Positions 43,894 to 53,189 of a stretch of 64,000 bases of DNA are shown here, in pieces. The notes below the pieces were generated by a model. It saw nothing but the letters and a program-made list of their open reading frames with translations, ran no database searches and was not told the origin of the DNA. Source of the DNA: Paraburkholderia agricolaris (lineage in GTDB: Bacteria > Pseudomonadota > Gammaproteobacteria > Burkholderiales > Burkholderiaceae); the NCBI RefSeq assembly GCF_009455635.1, contig NZ_QPER01000001.1, forward strand, positions 4,154,001 through 4,218,000, written 5' to 3'. The position numbers and the translations under genes were made by a program. Position 1 is the first letter of the stretch. The number at the start of each line of letters is the position of its first letter.

Positions 43894-45189
43894 TCACTGG
43901 CGGCCGCAGAGATCGAGACGCGCAGCGGCGGCAGTAGCCGCCGCCCGGCGTGTACGGCTGCCACGCTGCGCATTGATGCCCGCCTTGATAACGATGCACA
44001 GCAGCGTGCCGGTCAGCAGCACCGCGGCCGCCCACGGCAGCGAGACCGCGCCGTACCGGTCGATCGCAATGCCGCCGAACGCCCCGCCGCCCGCTATCGC
44101 GAGATTCCAGAACGTGACGATCATCGATTGCGCGACATCGGCACCCTCGCCCGCGGCACGCGCCGAAGCCGTTTGAAAGAGCGTGGCGGCACCGCCGAAC
44201 GCGAGCCCCCACACCGCCACACCGGCATAGACAACGGCCGGCAGATCGCTCGCCAGACCGAGCGTCACGACGGCCGCACCGAACAGCGCGACGCTGATCA
44301 GCGTCAGCCGGCGCAGATGCCGGTCCACCAGCACGCCGACGATCGCGATACTCACAAGCGCCATCACGCCGAACACAAGCAGCACGACATCCACGCGCTG
44401 CTGCAAATGTGCGAGCGCAAGAAACGGCGAGATGTAGGTGTAGAGAATGGTATGCGCGAGCACATAGGTGAACATCACCGCGAGTACTGCCTTGAGACCG
44501 GGTGAGGCGAGCACGCCACTCAACGTCGTGCGCCGTCCGGCCGCCTGACCGGCGAAATCGGGCACCTGCCAGCGTACCCAGCCGAGCAGCACGACCGTCA
44601 GCACGCTCATCGCACCAAACGTATAACGCCAGCCGATTGAAGCGCCCATCAGCGTCCCAAGTGGAATGCCGAGCGACAAGGCCAGCGGCACGCCCGTCAT
44701 CGCCACCGCGATGGCCCGGCCTTGCAGATGAGCCGGCGCCATGCGCGCCGCGTAGCCGGCAAGCAGCGCCCACAGCAGACCCGCCGACACGCCGGCAAAG
44801 AAACGCGCAACCAGCGTGAGCGTGTAGTTCGTCGACAGCGTCGTTACCGTATTGACGACGATGAAACCCGCGATCGCCATCAGCAGCAGCGGACGACGGC
44901 GCCAGCCGCGCGTCGCGATTGCAAGCGGAATAGCCGCCACCAGCGACCCCGCCGCGTACACGGTGACAAGCTGCCCGATCAGTGCCGCCGACACCCCGAA
45001 GTCGCCGCTCATTTCGCCCAGCAGGCCGGCGGGCAAGGCCTCGGTAAGGATCGTGATAAACCCGCCCGTGGCGAGCGCGAGCAAACCAGACAGCGGCAAG
45101 CGACCGGCAGGCTGGGGCGATTGTGCCGATGCTGCTGATGTTGCCGGACACGTCGCGGCGTCAGCCAGGTCCTGGTCGAATTCGCTCAT
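43894..45189 (-). CDS. MFS efflux transporter (SotB/AraJ-like)
   Basis: The 431-residue inner-membrane protein has 12 segments; the first starts LSGLLALATGGFITILTEALPAGLL, a signature of the DHA1 sugar-efflux/SotB branch, and QLVTVYAAGSLVAAIPLAIATRGWRRRPLLL carries motif A-like residues. It starts in an ATGA overlap with the esterase gene, so both are translated together. The exported compound is unknown, perhaps the esterase substrate or product. Confidence 0.87.
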   Translation of the reverse strand: MSEFDQDLADAATCPATSAASAQSPQPAGRLPLSGLLALATGGFITILTEALPAGLLGEMSGDFGVSAALIGQLVTVYAAGSLVAAIPLAIATRGWRRRPLLLMAIAGFIVVNTVTTLSTNYTLTLVARFFAGVSAGLLWALLAGYAARMAPAHLQGRAIAVAMTGVPLALSLGIPLGTLMGASIGWRYTFGAMSVLTVVLLGWVRWQVPDFAGQAAGRRTTLSGVLASPGLKAVLAVMFTYVLAHTILYTYISPFLALAHLQQRVDVVLLVFGVMALVSIAIVGVLVDRHLRRLTLISVALFGAAVVTLGLASDLPAVVYAGVAVWGLAFGGAATLFQTASARAAGEGADVAQSMIVTFWNLAIAGGGAFGGIAIDRYGAVSLPWAAAVLLTGTLLCIVIKAGINAQRGSRTRRAAATAAAARLDLCGRQ

Positions 45190-46397
45190 GAGCGGCTCGC
45201 TCCCTGACCCTTGGCCGCGCTCACGCCGTACACCGCATCGCGCAGTTCATCCACGAACGCCCCCGACATTCCTTCGTACAACGTGTTGGTCAACGCAACG
45301 ACGCTCAGGCCGCGGCTACGGTCCACGAACCAGGAGTGGCCATACGCGCCGCCCCAGCGCCAGGTGCCGGGCGACTCCGGTGAATCGGCGGCGAGCGGAT
45401 CGCGCAGCACCGAAAAACCCAGGCCGAAGCCGTAGCCCGGCTTATCGGGCGGACCCATCTCGCCCGTCTGATTGCGGCCCATTTCGTCGACGATCGCGCG
45501 CGGCAGCAAAGCGCCGCCGCCATCGCGCAGTATGTCGAGCAAACGCAGCACGTCGTCGGCGCAACCCACCATGCCCGCGCCACCTGACGCAAACGCTTCG
45601 GGGTCCAACGCGCGCGCCGGCTCGAAATCGATGCCGACCGCTCCTTCGAACGGTGTCGCGCGCTCCTTGTCGCGCATGCGGTGCGGTCGCGGCACGTCGC
45701 TCACGTAGGGTGTCGCGAGACGCTGCGCGTCGAGCGTATAAAAGGCGGTGTCGTTCATCCCGAGCGGCGCGGTGACGAGATCGCGCACCGCGTCGCCCAG
45801 CGGCAATTGCGTCACGCGTTCGATCAGCGCGCCCAGCACGTCGATCGACAGCGAGTAGGCCCAAGCCGTACCCGGCGCGAACAGCAACGGTACGCCGGCA
45901 ATCCGTCGCAGGTTCTCAGCGAGCGTAATGCCTGCGCCATCCATCCCATCGGAAACACCTGCGCGGGCATACGGGCCGTGCTCATCAGGTTCGAGAAAAC
46001 GGTAGCCGAGGCCCGCCGTATGCGTCAGCAAATGCCGCACGGTGAGGTGCGCGGCGCCGCCGTCCGCTCCACGCGGCGTGAACTCAGGCAGATAGCGCTC
46101 GACTGCGTCGTCGAGCCCTAGACGCTGCTGACTGACCAGCACCATCGCGGCCGTCGAGACGATCGGCTTCGAAATCGACGCAAGCCGGAACAGCGTATCT
46201 TCGCGCATCGGTTGTTCATGCTCGCGGTCGGCGAGACCTGCGGCGCGGCGATACACCGGCTCGCCGTGCTCGGCGATCAGTACGACGCCGCCAACGAGGC
46301 GTTGCTCAGCCAGTGCTCTATCGATCACCGCATCGACCCGCAGCGGGAGTGGCGCGGCATCGCGAGCAGTGCGGGACAACGCGGACAATTCGGACAT
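45186..46397 (-). CDS. Family VIII-type serine esterase with beta-lactamase fold
   Basis: This 403-residue protein has the class C beta-lactamase fold, with S74-I-S-K77 as the nucleophile motif and Y181 in AWAYSLSIDVLG. In place of the KTG box it carries WGGAYGHSWFVD. These residues and positions fit EstB of Burkholderia gladioli (S75, K78, Y181), a cephalosporin-ester hydrolase with little beta-lactamase activity, so I expect an esterase rather than a resistance enzyme. No signal peptide is seen. ATG 46397 has GGAG six bases upstream. It is co-translated with the MFS gene, and lies divergent to a LysR gene. Confidence 0.85.
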   Translation of the reverse strand: MSELSALSRTARDAAPLPLRVDAVIDRALAEQRLVGGVVLIAEHGEPVYRRAAGLADREHEQPMREDTLFRLASISKPIVSTAAMVLVSQQRLGLDDAVERYLPEFTPRGADGGAAHLTVRHLLTHTAGLGYRFLEPDEHGPYARAGVSDGMDGAGITLAENLRRIAGVPLLFAPGTAWAYSLSIDVLGALIERVTQLPLGDAVRDLVTAPLGMNDTAFYTLDAQRLATPYVSDVPRPHRMRDKERATPFEGAVGIDFEPARALDPEAFASGGAGMVGCADDVLRLLDILRDGGGALLPRAIVDEMGRNQTGEMGPPDKPGYGFGLGFSVLRDPLAADSPESPGTWRWGGAYGHSWFVDRSRGLSVVALTNTLYEGMSGAFVDELRDAVYGVSAAKGQGASRS

Positions 46398-46476
46398 GAC
46401 GGCTCCAATCAGAGGGATGCGGCCATCATACGAATCCGGCAAACGAAGAAAAACTGGGATAGAGTTCCTCAGTCTA

Positions 46477-46492
46477 CGGACATTTATGTCCG
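46477..46492. promoter_or_regulatory. Palindrome in the esterase/lysR divergent region
   Basis: CGGACAT-TT-ATGTCCG is a perfect 7-bp inverted repeat 16 bases before the lysR start and about 80 before the esterase start; a probable binding site of that LysR protein. Confidence 0.55.
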
Positions 46493-46507
46493 GAATCGGA
46501 GGCGACG

Positions 46508-47404
46508 GTGGAAAGTCTGGGCGGGTTCCTGGTATTCGTGCAGGTGGCAGAAACACGCAGCTTCGTCGCAGCCGGGCGGCTGCTCGGTGTGTCGGCGTCG
46601 GCAGTCGGCAAGCGCATCGCGCGCCTCGAAGAAAGGCTCGGCGTGCGGCTTTTTCATCGCAGCACGCGCAGCATCACGCTCACCACCGACGGCATGCAAT
46701 TTCTCGAACGCAGCCGGCGCATCCTTGCCGAAATCGAAGCAGCACAACTGGAAATATCGCAAAGCGCCGGCTCGCCGCGCGGCCGCTTGCGTGCGAGTCT
46801 GCCGCTGGTCGGTTCGCTGGTGTTGCCGATACTCGCCGATTTCATGCTGGCCTATCCGGAGATTGAACTTGATCTGGACTTCAGCGACCGCGTGGTCGAT
46901 GTGATCGACGAAGGTTTCGACGTCGTGGTGCGTACCGGCGCGCTGGCGGATTCACGCCTCGCCGCGCGGCAAATCGGTTCATTCGGCGTAGTGCTGGTTG
47001 GCGCGCCGGCCTATTTTGCCCGGCACGGCACGCCGCAAAAACCCGCCGATCTCTCGAACCATATCTGTCTGCACTACCGCTACCCGAAGAACGGCAAGCT
47101 GGAGATCTGGCCGTTGCGACGCGAAGCCGGTGAGCGCGAGGTGACCTTGCCGATTTCGATGGTTTGCAACAACGTCGAAACGCGCGTGTGCTTCGCCATG
47201 CGCGGTTTGGGAATTGCGTGCATGCCGGATTTTTCGGTGCGGCAGGCGCTAAAAGACGGCCTGCTTTGCACGGTGCTCGACGACTACGTCGAGCGGGTGA
47301 TCGATCTGAGTATCGTCTGGCCGGCCGGACGCAGTGTGCCGCCCCGCTTGCGGGTGTTCATCGATTTCATGGCCGCGCGGATTCTCGCGGACAACCTTCC
47401 GTAA
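46508..47404 (+). CDS. LysR family regulator, CrgA-like branch
   Basis: The 298-residue regulator has the HTH segment RSFVAAGRLLGVSASAVGKRIARLEERLGVRLFHRSTRSITLT and the effector domain of the CrgA/PA0477 type (VVRTGALADSRLAARQIGSFGVVLVGAP). Start is a GTG at 46508, five bases after GGAGG. It is divergent from the esterase-MFS operon with a palindrome between, so it is the probable local regulator. It converges with the GGDEF-EAL gene. Confidence 0.9.
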   Translation: MESLGGFLVFVQVAETRSFVAAGRLLGVSASAVGKRIARLEERLGVRLFHRSTRSITLTTDGMQFLERSRRILAEIEAAQLEISQSAGSPRGRLRASLPLVGSLVLPILADFMLAYPEIELDLDFSDRVVDVIDEGFDVVVRTGALADSRLAARQIGSFGVVLVGAPAYFARHGTPQKPADLSNHICLHYRYPKNGKLEIWPLRREAGEREVTLPISMVCNNVETRVCFAMRGLGIACMPDFSVRQALKDGLLCTVLDDYVERVIDLSIVWPAGRSVPPRLRVFIDFMAARILADNLP

Positions 47405-47440
47405 CGCTACGTCAGCGTGCCGCGCAGCGTCGCCGACCAG

Positions 47441-50400
47441 TTACACCGCCGCAGGCTCTCGCGCATCACCACCCTGGAACAACGCGGAAATCGCATCTGT
47501 CGACAACGGCTTCGCAAAGTAAAAGCCCTGCATTTCGTCGCACGCGCGCTCCCTCAGGAAATCGAGTTGCGCCGACGTCTCCACGCCTTCCGCGATCACT
47601 TGCAGTTTCAGTGAATGGGCGAGCGCGATGATCGCCGAGGTGATCGTCTCGTCGTCGCCCGACACGCCGATATCCGACACGAACGAGCGGTCGATCTTCA
47701 AACGGTCCACCGGAAAGCGCTTCAGATAACTGAGACTCGAATAGCCGGTGCCGAAGTCGTCGATGGCAAGGCCGATACCGAGCGCATGCAGCTCGTTGAG
47801 CATCGACACCGCCTCCTCGGCATTGCGCATGATGGTGCTTTCGGTCAGCTCGAGTTCGAGGTACTGCGGCTCGAGCCCCGTTTCGGCGAGCACCTGCATG
47901 ACGAGCTTGGCGATATCGCGCTGCTGGAAAACGCGCGCCGACAGATTCACCGACACCCGCGCGGGCGGCAACCCTTCGTCCTGCCACGCCTTGTTCTGGC
48001 GGCATGCCTCACGCAACACCCATTCCGACAGCGGCCCGATCAAGCCGCTCTCCTCGGCGACCGGAATGAACAGCGACGGCAGCACCAGGCCGACTTCCGG
48101 ATCGTGCCAGCGCACCAGCGCCTCGGTGCCGACGATCTGTCCGCTTTCGATATCCACCTGCGGCTGGTAGTGCAGCAGGAATTCATTGTCGCGCAACGCA
48201 CGGCGCAAACGCCGTTCGAGATTCAGGCGCGCGCCGGCGCTCGCATTCATCTCCGGCTGATAAAACTGGAATGTGTTGCGGCCCATGTCCTTCGCGCGAT
48301 ACATCGCGAGATCGGCCTTTTTCATCAGCGTTTCCGCATCGTCGCCGTCCTGCGGGAAGAGGCTCGCACCCATGCTGCAACCGACATACAACTCGGTGCC
48401 GTCGAGCCACACCGGTTCGGAAATCGACGCGCGCACCCGCTCCATCCACGCGATCAGCGACTGCTCGTCGACGGTATCGGTCATTACGATCACGAACTCG
48501 TCGCCGCCGTGCCGCGCGACCGTGTCGCTGGTTCGCGTGCAGCGCGCGAGCCGCTCGGCCACCACGCCCAGCAAGCGGTCGCCGACGCTATGACCGAGGC
48601 TGTCGTTGACGTTCTTGAAGCCGTCCAGGTCGATGAACACGACCGCGACGCCCTTGTGATGCCGCTGCGCGACGATCAGTGCGTGCTGCAGACGATCGCG
48701 CAGCAGGTTGCGATTCGGCAGCCGCGTGAGACTGTCGTAGTTGGCCTGGTACTCGAGTTGCTCCTGATAGCGGATCAGATCGGTCACGTCATTGATCACA
48801 CCGATGTGATGGGTAATCACCCCCTCCGCGTTCGGCACCGGCGCGATGAACAACTGATTCCAGAATAGCGCGCCGTCCTTGCGATAGTTGCGCACCACGG
48901 CGCTCACCTCGCGGTTCGCCGCAAGCGCCTGACGGATCAACGCGACGCCTTCCTGGTCGCGGTCGTCGCGTTGCAGCACACGGCAATCGTGGCCGATCAC
49001 TTCGGCGGGATCGTAGCCGGTGATACGCATGAACGCGGGGTTCACGTATTCGATCAGATTGCCCGACGGCGACGGCGCGGTGATCAGAATCGCGTTGACA
49101 CTGGCATCGAGCGCGCGGCTTTGCAGGCGCAAGGCCAGGTCGGCGCGCTTGCGCTCGGTGATGTCCGTGTAAGAACCGAGCACGCCGATCACGCGGCCCT
49201 CGCCATCGGTGAATGGCAGCTTGCTCGTGACGGTGGTGCGATGCACGCCGTCGATCACCAAATCGACCTCGAAATTCATTTTCGGCACGCCGGTGGTCAC
49301 CACCTCCTTGTCGTGCTCGTTCAGCAGACTGGCAAAGGCCCGCCACGGCATGTCGTTGTCGCTCTTGCCGACCACCTGCTCCGGGTAAGAGAGCCCCGCG
49401 TCGCGCGCGAACGCCATGTTGCAGCCGAGATAGCGCGACTCCTGATCCTTCCAGAAAATTCGCTGCGGGATGTTGTCGATCACGGTCTCGAGCATCTGGT
49501 TCGAACGCTGCGCCTCAGCTTCGGCGTTGATCTGTTCGGTGACGTCGTCGGCCAGTACAAAGAAGGCGGCGCGGCCCATGAAATTGAGCGCGTGATACGA
49601 AATGTCGGCGCTGATCATCGACCCGTCCTTGCGCCGGTGATGCCAGACGCCCGCCATCGTGCGGCCGTGGTGCAGGACGTCGCTGCGTTGCAGGTGCGAT
49701 TCGAGACGCGAGATCTCGCCATTCGGCCGGATCGCGCGAATCGTCATGCCGAGGAATTCGCTTTCCGAGTAACCGTATTGCTGGATCGTGGCCGCGTTCA
49801 CGGCGAGAAAGCGCAGCGTCTCGCGGTCGAAAATGTACATCGGCACCGGATGATCGTCGAACAGGCCGCGAAAGCGCTCGTCGTTGCGATTGAGCGCGCG
49901 GACCGTGCGCAGTTTCTCGCGCGCGCGGCTTTCGCGAGCGCCGAACGTGAAGATCAGGAGCGCGCTGCCGGCCAGCATCGTCACGATCAGCAGGAACATG
50001 GCGCGCTGGGTTTCGTTCGCGGACGCCGCGACCGACGCCTGCAACACGTCATTCTCCTGCTGGCGCAGCGCTGCCAGACTGGTTTCCACTCGGCCCAGCC
50101 CCAGCCCGAGGTGCGTATAGGTCGATGCCGCCCACGCGCGTGACTCGTTCGGCGTGGCGTGAGCGCTCCTCAGCAGTGCATCGTCAATGTCGCGTTGCAG
50201 CGCGTGACTGTCCACACTCAATTTGGCGAGCGTGGCGAGCAAGGCTGGTTCGCCAGCGAGCTCCTTGCGCAACTCGCGCTCCACGTTGGCCAGCGAACTC
50301 GCCATGGCGGTGGCCTCGGTGACGGGCGCGGCGTCACCCGATGCTTCGAAACGGCCGAGCGCGGCCAGTCCGCTATCCAGCGCCGTATGGTAGGCGTCGA

Positions 50401-50551
50401 GATTCTGACGCACGTTCGCTGAACGCAGCATGCGCGCGTCAGCGTCGCGCTGGCCGCAAATCTGCGTGTAGGCGACGAACGCGTTCGCGCCGACCGCCGC
50501 GGCGACGACCGCCAGATTGATCAGCAGCCGCTTCGATAAAAAAGGAGTCAT
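47441..50551 (-). CDS. Membrane PAS-GGDEF-EAL protein (c-di-GMP turnover)
   Basis: The 1036-residue protein has a membrane segment at about 9-29, a periplasmic helical sensor (30-183), a second segment (184-204), three PAS regions (about 225-590; first at ERFRGLFDDHPVPMYIFDRE), a GGDEF domain with RHGGDEFVIV (active motif complete) and an EAL domain (EALVRWHDPEVG, IDDFGTGYSSLSYLKRF). Diguanylate cyclase and phosphodiesterase domains both look intact; which dominates cannot be told. The PAS units suggest redox or ligand control. Monocistronic, 200 bases from the next gene. Confidence 0.92.
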   Translation of the reverse strand: MTPFLSKRLLINLAVVAAAVGANAFVAYTQICGQRDADARMLRSANVRQNLDAYHTALDSGLAALGRFEASGDAAPVTEATAMASSLANVERELRKELAGEPALLATLAKLSVDSHALQRDIDDALLRSAHATPNESRAWAASTYTHLGLGLGRVETSLAALRQQENDVLQASVAASANETQRAMFLLIVTMLAGSALLIFTFGARESRAREKLRTVRALNRNDERFRGLFDDHPVPMYIFDRETLRFLAVNAATIQQYGYSESEFLGMTIRAIRPNGEISRLESHLQRSDVLHHGRTMAGVWHHRRKDGSMISADISYHALNFMGRAAFFVLADDVTEQINAEAEAQRSNQMLETVIDNIPQRIFWKDQESRYLGCNMAFARDAGLSYPEQVVGKSDNDMPWRAFASLLNEHDKEVVTTGVPKMNFEVDLVIDGVHRTTVTSKLPFTDGEGRVIGVLGSYTDITERKRADLALRLQSRALDASVNAILITAPSPSGNLIEYVNPAFMRITGYDPAEVIGHDCRVLQRDDRDQEGVALIRQALAANREVSAVVRNYRKDGALFWNQLFIAPVPNAEGVITHHIGVINDVTDLIRYQEQLEYQANYDSLTRLPNRNLLRDRLQHALIVAQRHHKGVAVVFIDLDGFKNVNDSLGHSVGDRLLGVVAERLARCTRTSDTVARHGGDEFVIVMTDTVDEQSLIAWMERVRASISEPVWLDGTELYVGCSMGASLFPQDGDDAETLMKKADLAMYRAKDMGRNTFQFYQPEMNASAGARLNLERRLRRALRDNEFLLHYQPQVDIESGQIVGTEALVRWHDPEVGLVLPSLFIPVAEESGLIGPLSEWVLREACRQNKAWQDEGLPPARVSVNLSARVFQQRDIAKLVMQVLAETGLEPQYLELELTESTIMRNAEEAVSMLNELHALGIGLAIDDFGTGYSSLSYLKRFPVDRLKIDRSFVSDIGVSGDDETITSAIIALAHSLKLQVIAEGVETSAQLDFLRERACDEMQGFYFAKPLSTDAISALFQGGDAREPAAV

Positions 50552-50758
50552 GGGTTCCGAACGTCAATCGTTCTGAGGGCGGGAGCGCGGGGTCGCTTTC
50601 GATGCGTCGGATCGCACCGGGTCGAGTCTTTTTACGCGCCAACCCATGGATAACGGCCGCGTTCGGAACAGGTTGAGGGGTGGGGGCGAAATAATTAGGG
50701 GATTTGGGTGGGGTGTTGGGCTGGGGGCGCCTGGTCGGCCACGCCTGGCCGGCCGCAC

Positions 50759-51235
50759 CTAGCCGGCCGCACCAAATTCCTTCATTGCGGGAACGAAGTC
50801 ATGGTTGCCTTCCGGTTTGCGTGACAATTTGGCCAGTACATAGCGCTTGAACGGCGCAAGCTTGGCCCACTGCGCGATACCCGGCACCGGCAGGCCGGCG
50901 AGTCCAGCCTGGTGTGCGACACCCTCCGGCACCGCGTCGATGCGGCGCCAGGCGGGCGCTTCCTCGGGCGTGAACCATTCCGGCTCGACATTCGCGTGCG
51001 TGCGCAGCATTTCGAACAGTGCGTGATCGAAATTCGGCTCGATTTCCGTGTCCTCCTCGACCGGAAACCGCGCCAGCAGCTTACGGTCTTCGAGCGGCAG
51101 CAACTGCCACTGCTCCAGTGTGATGCGCAGCCCGAAACGATCGAGATTGAAGCGCACCGACATCGGGATGTAGGTGAAATTCTCCGAAGACGCGACTTCG
51201 AAGTCGAACAGAAGCGGTGCCTCGTTGAGTCCCAT
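50759..51235 (-). CDS. Nitrate reductase-associated protein
   Basis: The 158-residue protein begins MGLNEAPLLFDFEVASSENF and contains PMSVRFNLDRFGLRITLEQWQLLPLEDRKLL, a pattern I recognise from the conserved nitrate reductase-associated protein family. Members are encoded near assimilatory nitrate reductase or molybdo-enzyme genes; their role is unknown. Here its divergent neighbour is fdhD, which also serves molybdo-enzymes. The 200 bases downstream, 50552-50758, contain repeated TGGCCGGCCGCACC-like blocks and no gene. Confidence 0.75.
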   Translation of the reverse strand: MGLNEAPLLFDFEVASSENFTYIPMSVRFNLDRFGLRITLEQWQLLPLEDRKLLARFPVEEDTEIEPNFDHALFEMLRTHANVEPEWFTPEEAPAWRRIDAVPEGVAHQAGLAGLPVPGIAQWAKLAPFKRYVLAKLSRKPEGNHDFVPAMKEFGAAG

Positions 51236-51392
51236 GACAGTATTCCTCTTTGGTGACGGGCAACACTCAAGCCCAGCTTGAGGTATTTTAGAACCTTATT
51301 CGCGCGATAGCGGCGTGGTCTGGCACCGCTTCGCGCCGCTGGCAAAGCTGCAAACCGCTCAAACGCGTGCGGCATGAAAGGAGTGAAATCGC

Positions 51393-52232
51393 TTGAACCA
51401 ACTGGAAACCGCCGGGCAACCCGGCGCCGTGGAGCGCGAGGTGCACCGGCATCGCGGCGCGGCGGTCGAAACCGTCACCGATCACGTCGGTCAGGAGTGG
51501 CCGGTGGCGCTCGTCTTCAACGGCATCTCGCACGCGGTCATGATGTGCACGCCGTGCGATCTGGAAGCGTTCGCAGTCGGCTTTGCAATTTCGGAAGGAA
51601 TCGTGGAACGCGGCAGTGACATTCAGGACATCGAGGTCGAGCTGCACGACGACGACGAATTGCCGCATGCCGAAGTGCAATTGAAGGTCGTTCAGCAGGC
51701 GTTCGTCGCGTTGAAGGAAAAACGCCGCGCGCTCGCCGGGCGGACCGGCTGCGGCGTATGCGGGATCGAAAGCATCGATCTGCTGGATCTGAAGCCGGAG
51801 CGCGTGCCCGACACCGGCTTTCTGCAACGGCTTGCGCCGGATGCGATCGCGCGTGCGGCGCGCGAGTTGCCGGAACATCAGGCGCTAACGCGCCTGACTG
51901 GCGGCCTGCACGCCGCCGCATGGTGCGACGCCGCAGGCGCGATCCGCTACGCGTTCGAAGACGTCGGCCGTCACAACGCGCTCGACAAGCTGATCGGCCA
52001 GCTAGTGCTCGATCGCGTCGATACCCGTGAAGGGTTTGTGTTTCTGTCGAGCCGCGCCAGCTACGAGCTGGTGCGCAAGGCGGCGCGTGTCGACGTACCG
52101 ATGCTCGCGACGATTTCGGCGCCGTCGTCGCTGGCGATTGCGATTGCCCGCAAAGCGGGCGTACGGCTTGTCAGCTTCTGCCGGGAAACCAGCTACGTCG
52201 ACTACGACACCTTGCAGCCGGCGCAAGCTTGA
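51393..52232 (+). CDS. fdhD: Formate dehydrogenase accessory sulfurtransferase FdhD
   Basis: FdhD passes sulfur from the cysteine desulfurase IscS to the molybdenum cofactor of formate dehydrogenases. The 279-residue product has the redox pair C120-x2-C123 in GRTGCGVCGIESID, FEDVGRHNALDKL and RASYELVRKAA, all typical. The start is a TTG at 51393 with AAGGAG nine bases upstream. No formate dehydrogenase genes lie in the window, so the enzyme must be encoded elsewhere. Confidence 0.95.
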   Translation: MNQLETAGQPGAVEREVHRHRGAAVETVTDHVGQEWPVALVFNGISHAVMMCTPCDLEAFAVGFAISEGIVERGSDIQDIEVELHDDDELPHAEVQLKVVQQAFVALKEKRRALAGRTGCGVCGIESIDLLDLKPERVPDTGFLQRLAPDAIARAARELPEHQALTRLTGGLHAAAWCDAAGAIRYAFEDVGRHNALDKLIGQLVLDRVDTREGFVFLSSRASYELVRKAARVDVPMLATISAPSSLAIAIARKAGVRLVSFCRETSYVDYDTLQPAQA

Positions 52233-52235
52233 GCG

Positions 52236-52251
52236 CTTCAGGCGCCTGAAG
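52236..52251. terminator. Palindrome between convergent fdhD and enoyl-CoA hydratase genes
   Basis: CTTCAGGC-GCCTGAAG is a perfect 16-base palindrome, and a related arm GTCAGGCGCCCTGAGC follows at 52256-52271. It is a plausible bidirectional terminator. Confidence 0.55.
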
Positions 52252-52280
52252 TATGGTCAGGCGCCCTGAGCGCAGCCGGT

Positions 52281-53045
52281 TCAATCGAACTGCCGGAAGT
52301 CCGGCTTGCGCTTCTCGAAGAACGCCTTGAACGCCTCGCGCGCTTCCGGCGCGATCAGCATCTTGCCGAAGTGCACCGCCTCCTCGCTCATCTGTGTTTG
52401 CAGTTCATGCTGGCTCGCGCGCTTCATCAGACTCTTCGTCACCCGCAACGAAGAAGCCGGCAGCGCCGCCAGTTTGGCTGCCTGCGCGGCGGCGAACGCA
52501 TCGACTTCAGCCGCGGGCAACACGCGATTCACGAAACCCATGCGGTGCGCTTCGACAGCATCGAAGGCTTCGCCGAGCAGCAGCTTTTCCGCTGCGGCCT
52601 GATAGCCGGCCACGCGCTGCAACAGCAAACTCGACGCCGCTTCCGGGCAAAGCCCCAACTGCGTGAACGGCAGTGAAAAGCTCGCCGTATTCGATGCGTA
52701 CACGAGATCGCAGTGCAGCAGGAGCGTTGTGCCAATGCCGACTGCCGGGCCCGCCACCGATGCCACCACCGGTTTTTCCGCCGCACTGATCGCGCGCAGG
52801 AACTGGAACACCGGGGCATCTTCGCCGCCTGGCGGCTTCTTCATGAAGTCTTCGAGATCGTTGCCGGCACTGAAAATGCCGGCGCTGCCGCGAATCAGAA
52901 TTGCCCGGATCGATGTGTCGCCCTGCGCTTCGACCAGTGCGTCGGCCATCGTCTGATACATCGCAGCCGTGATCGCGTTTTTCCTGTCGGGCCGGTTGAA
53001 GGCAATCGTCAGCACACCGTCGGCGCGCTCGACCAGAATATCCAT
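52281..53045 (-). CDS. Enoyl-CoA hydratase/isomerase family protein
   Basis: The 254-residue crotonase-fold protein begins MDILVERADGVLTIAFNRPD, with the oxyanion stretch GSAGIFSAGNDLEDF and the second CoA segment KPVVASVAGPAVGIGTTLLLHCDLVYA. I chose ATG 53045 because GAGGAG is six bases upstream; the in-frame ATG at 53051 is too close to it. It hydrates 2-enoyl-CoA or isomerises enoyl groups and is the last gene of the beta-oxidation operon. The usual catalytic Glu positions are not all obvious, so isomerase activity is possible. Confidence 0.9.
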   Translation of the reverse strand: MDILVERADGVLTIAFNRPDRKNAITAAMYQTMADALVEAQGDTSIRAILIRGSAGIFSAGNDLEDFMKKPPGGEDAPVFQFLRAISAAEKPVVASVAGPAVGIGTTLLLHCDLVYASNTASFSLPFTQLGLCPEAASSLLLQRVAGYQAAAEKLLLGEAFDAVEAHRMGFVNRVLPAAEVDAFAAAQAAKLAALPASSLRVTKSLMKRASQHELQTQMSEEAVHFGKMLIAPEAREAFKAFFEKRKPDFRQFD

Positions 53046-53189
53046 TGTCATCTCCTCGTACTCCTGGTTGCTGCTGAATGGAAAAAACGGCTCGCAAGCC
53101 GGATAGGCCTGCGAACCGTTTCCGCGGTCCTTAAGTGGTCGCTGCAAGGGTCACTGCAAGGATCACTGTCAGGACCTGGCAAAATACGC

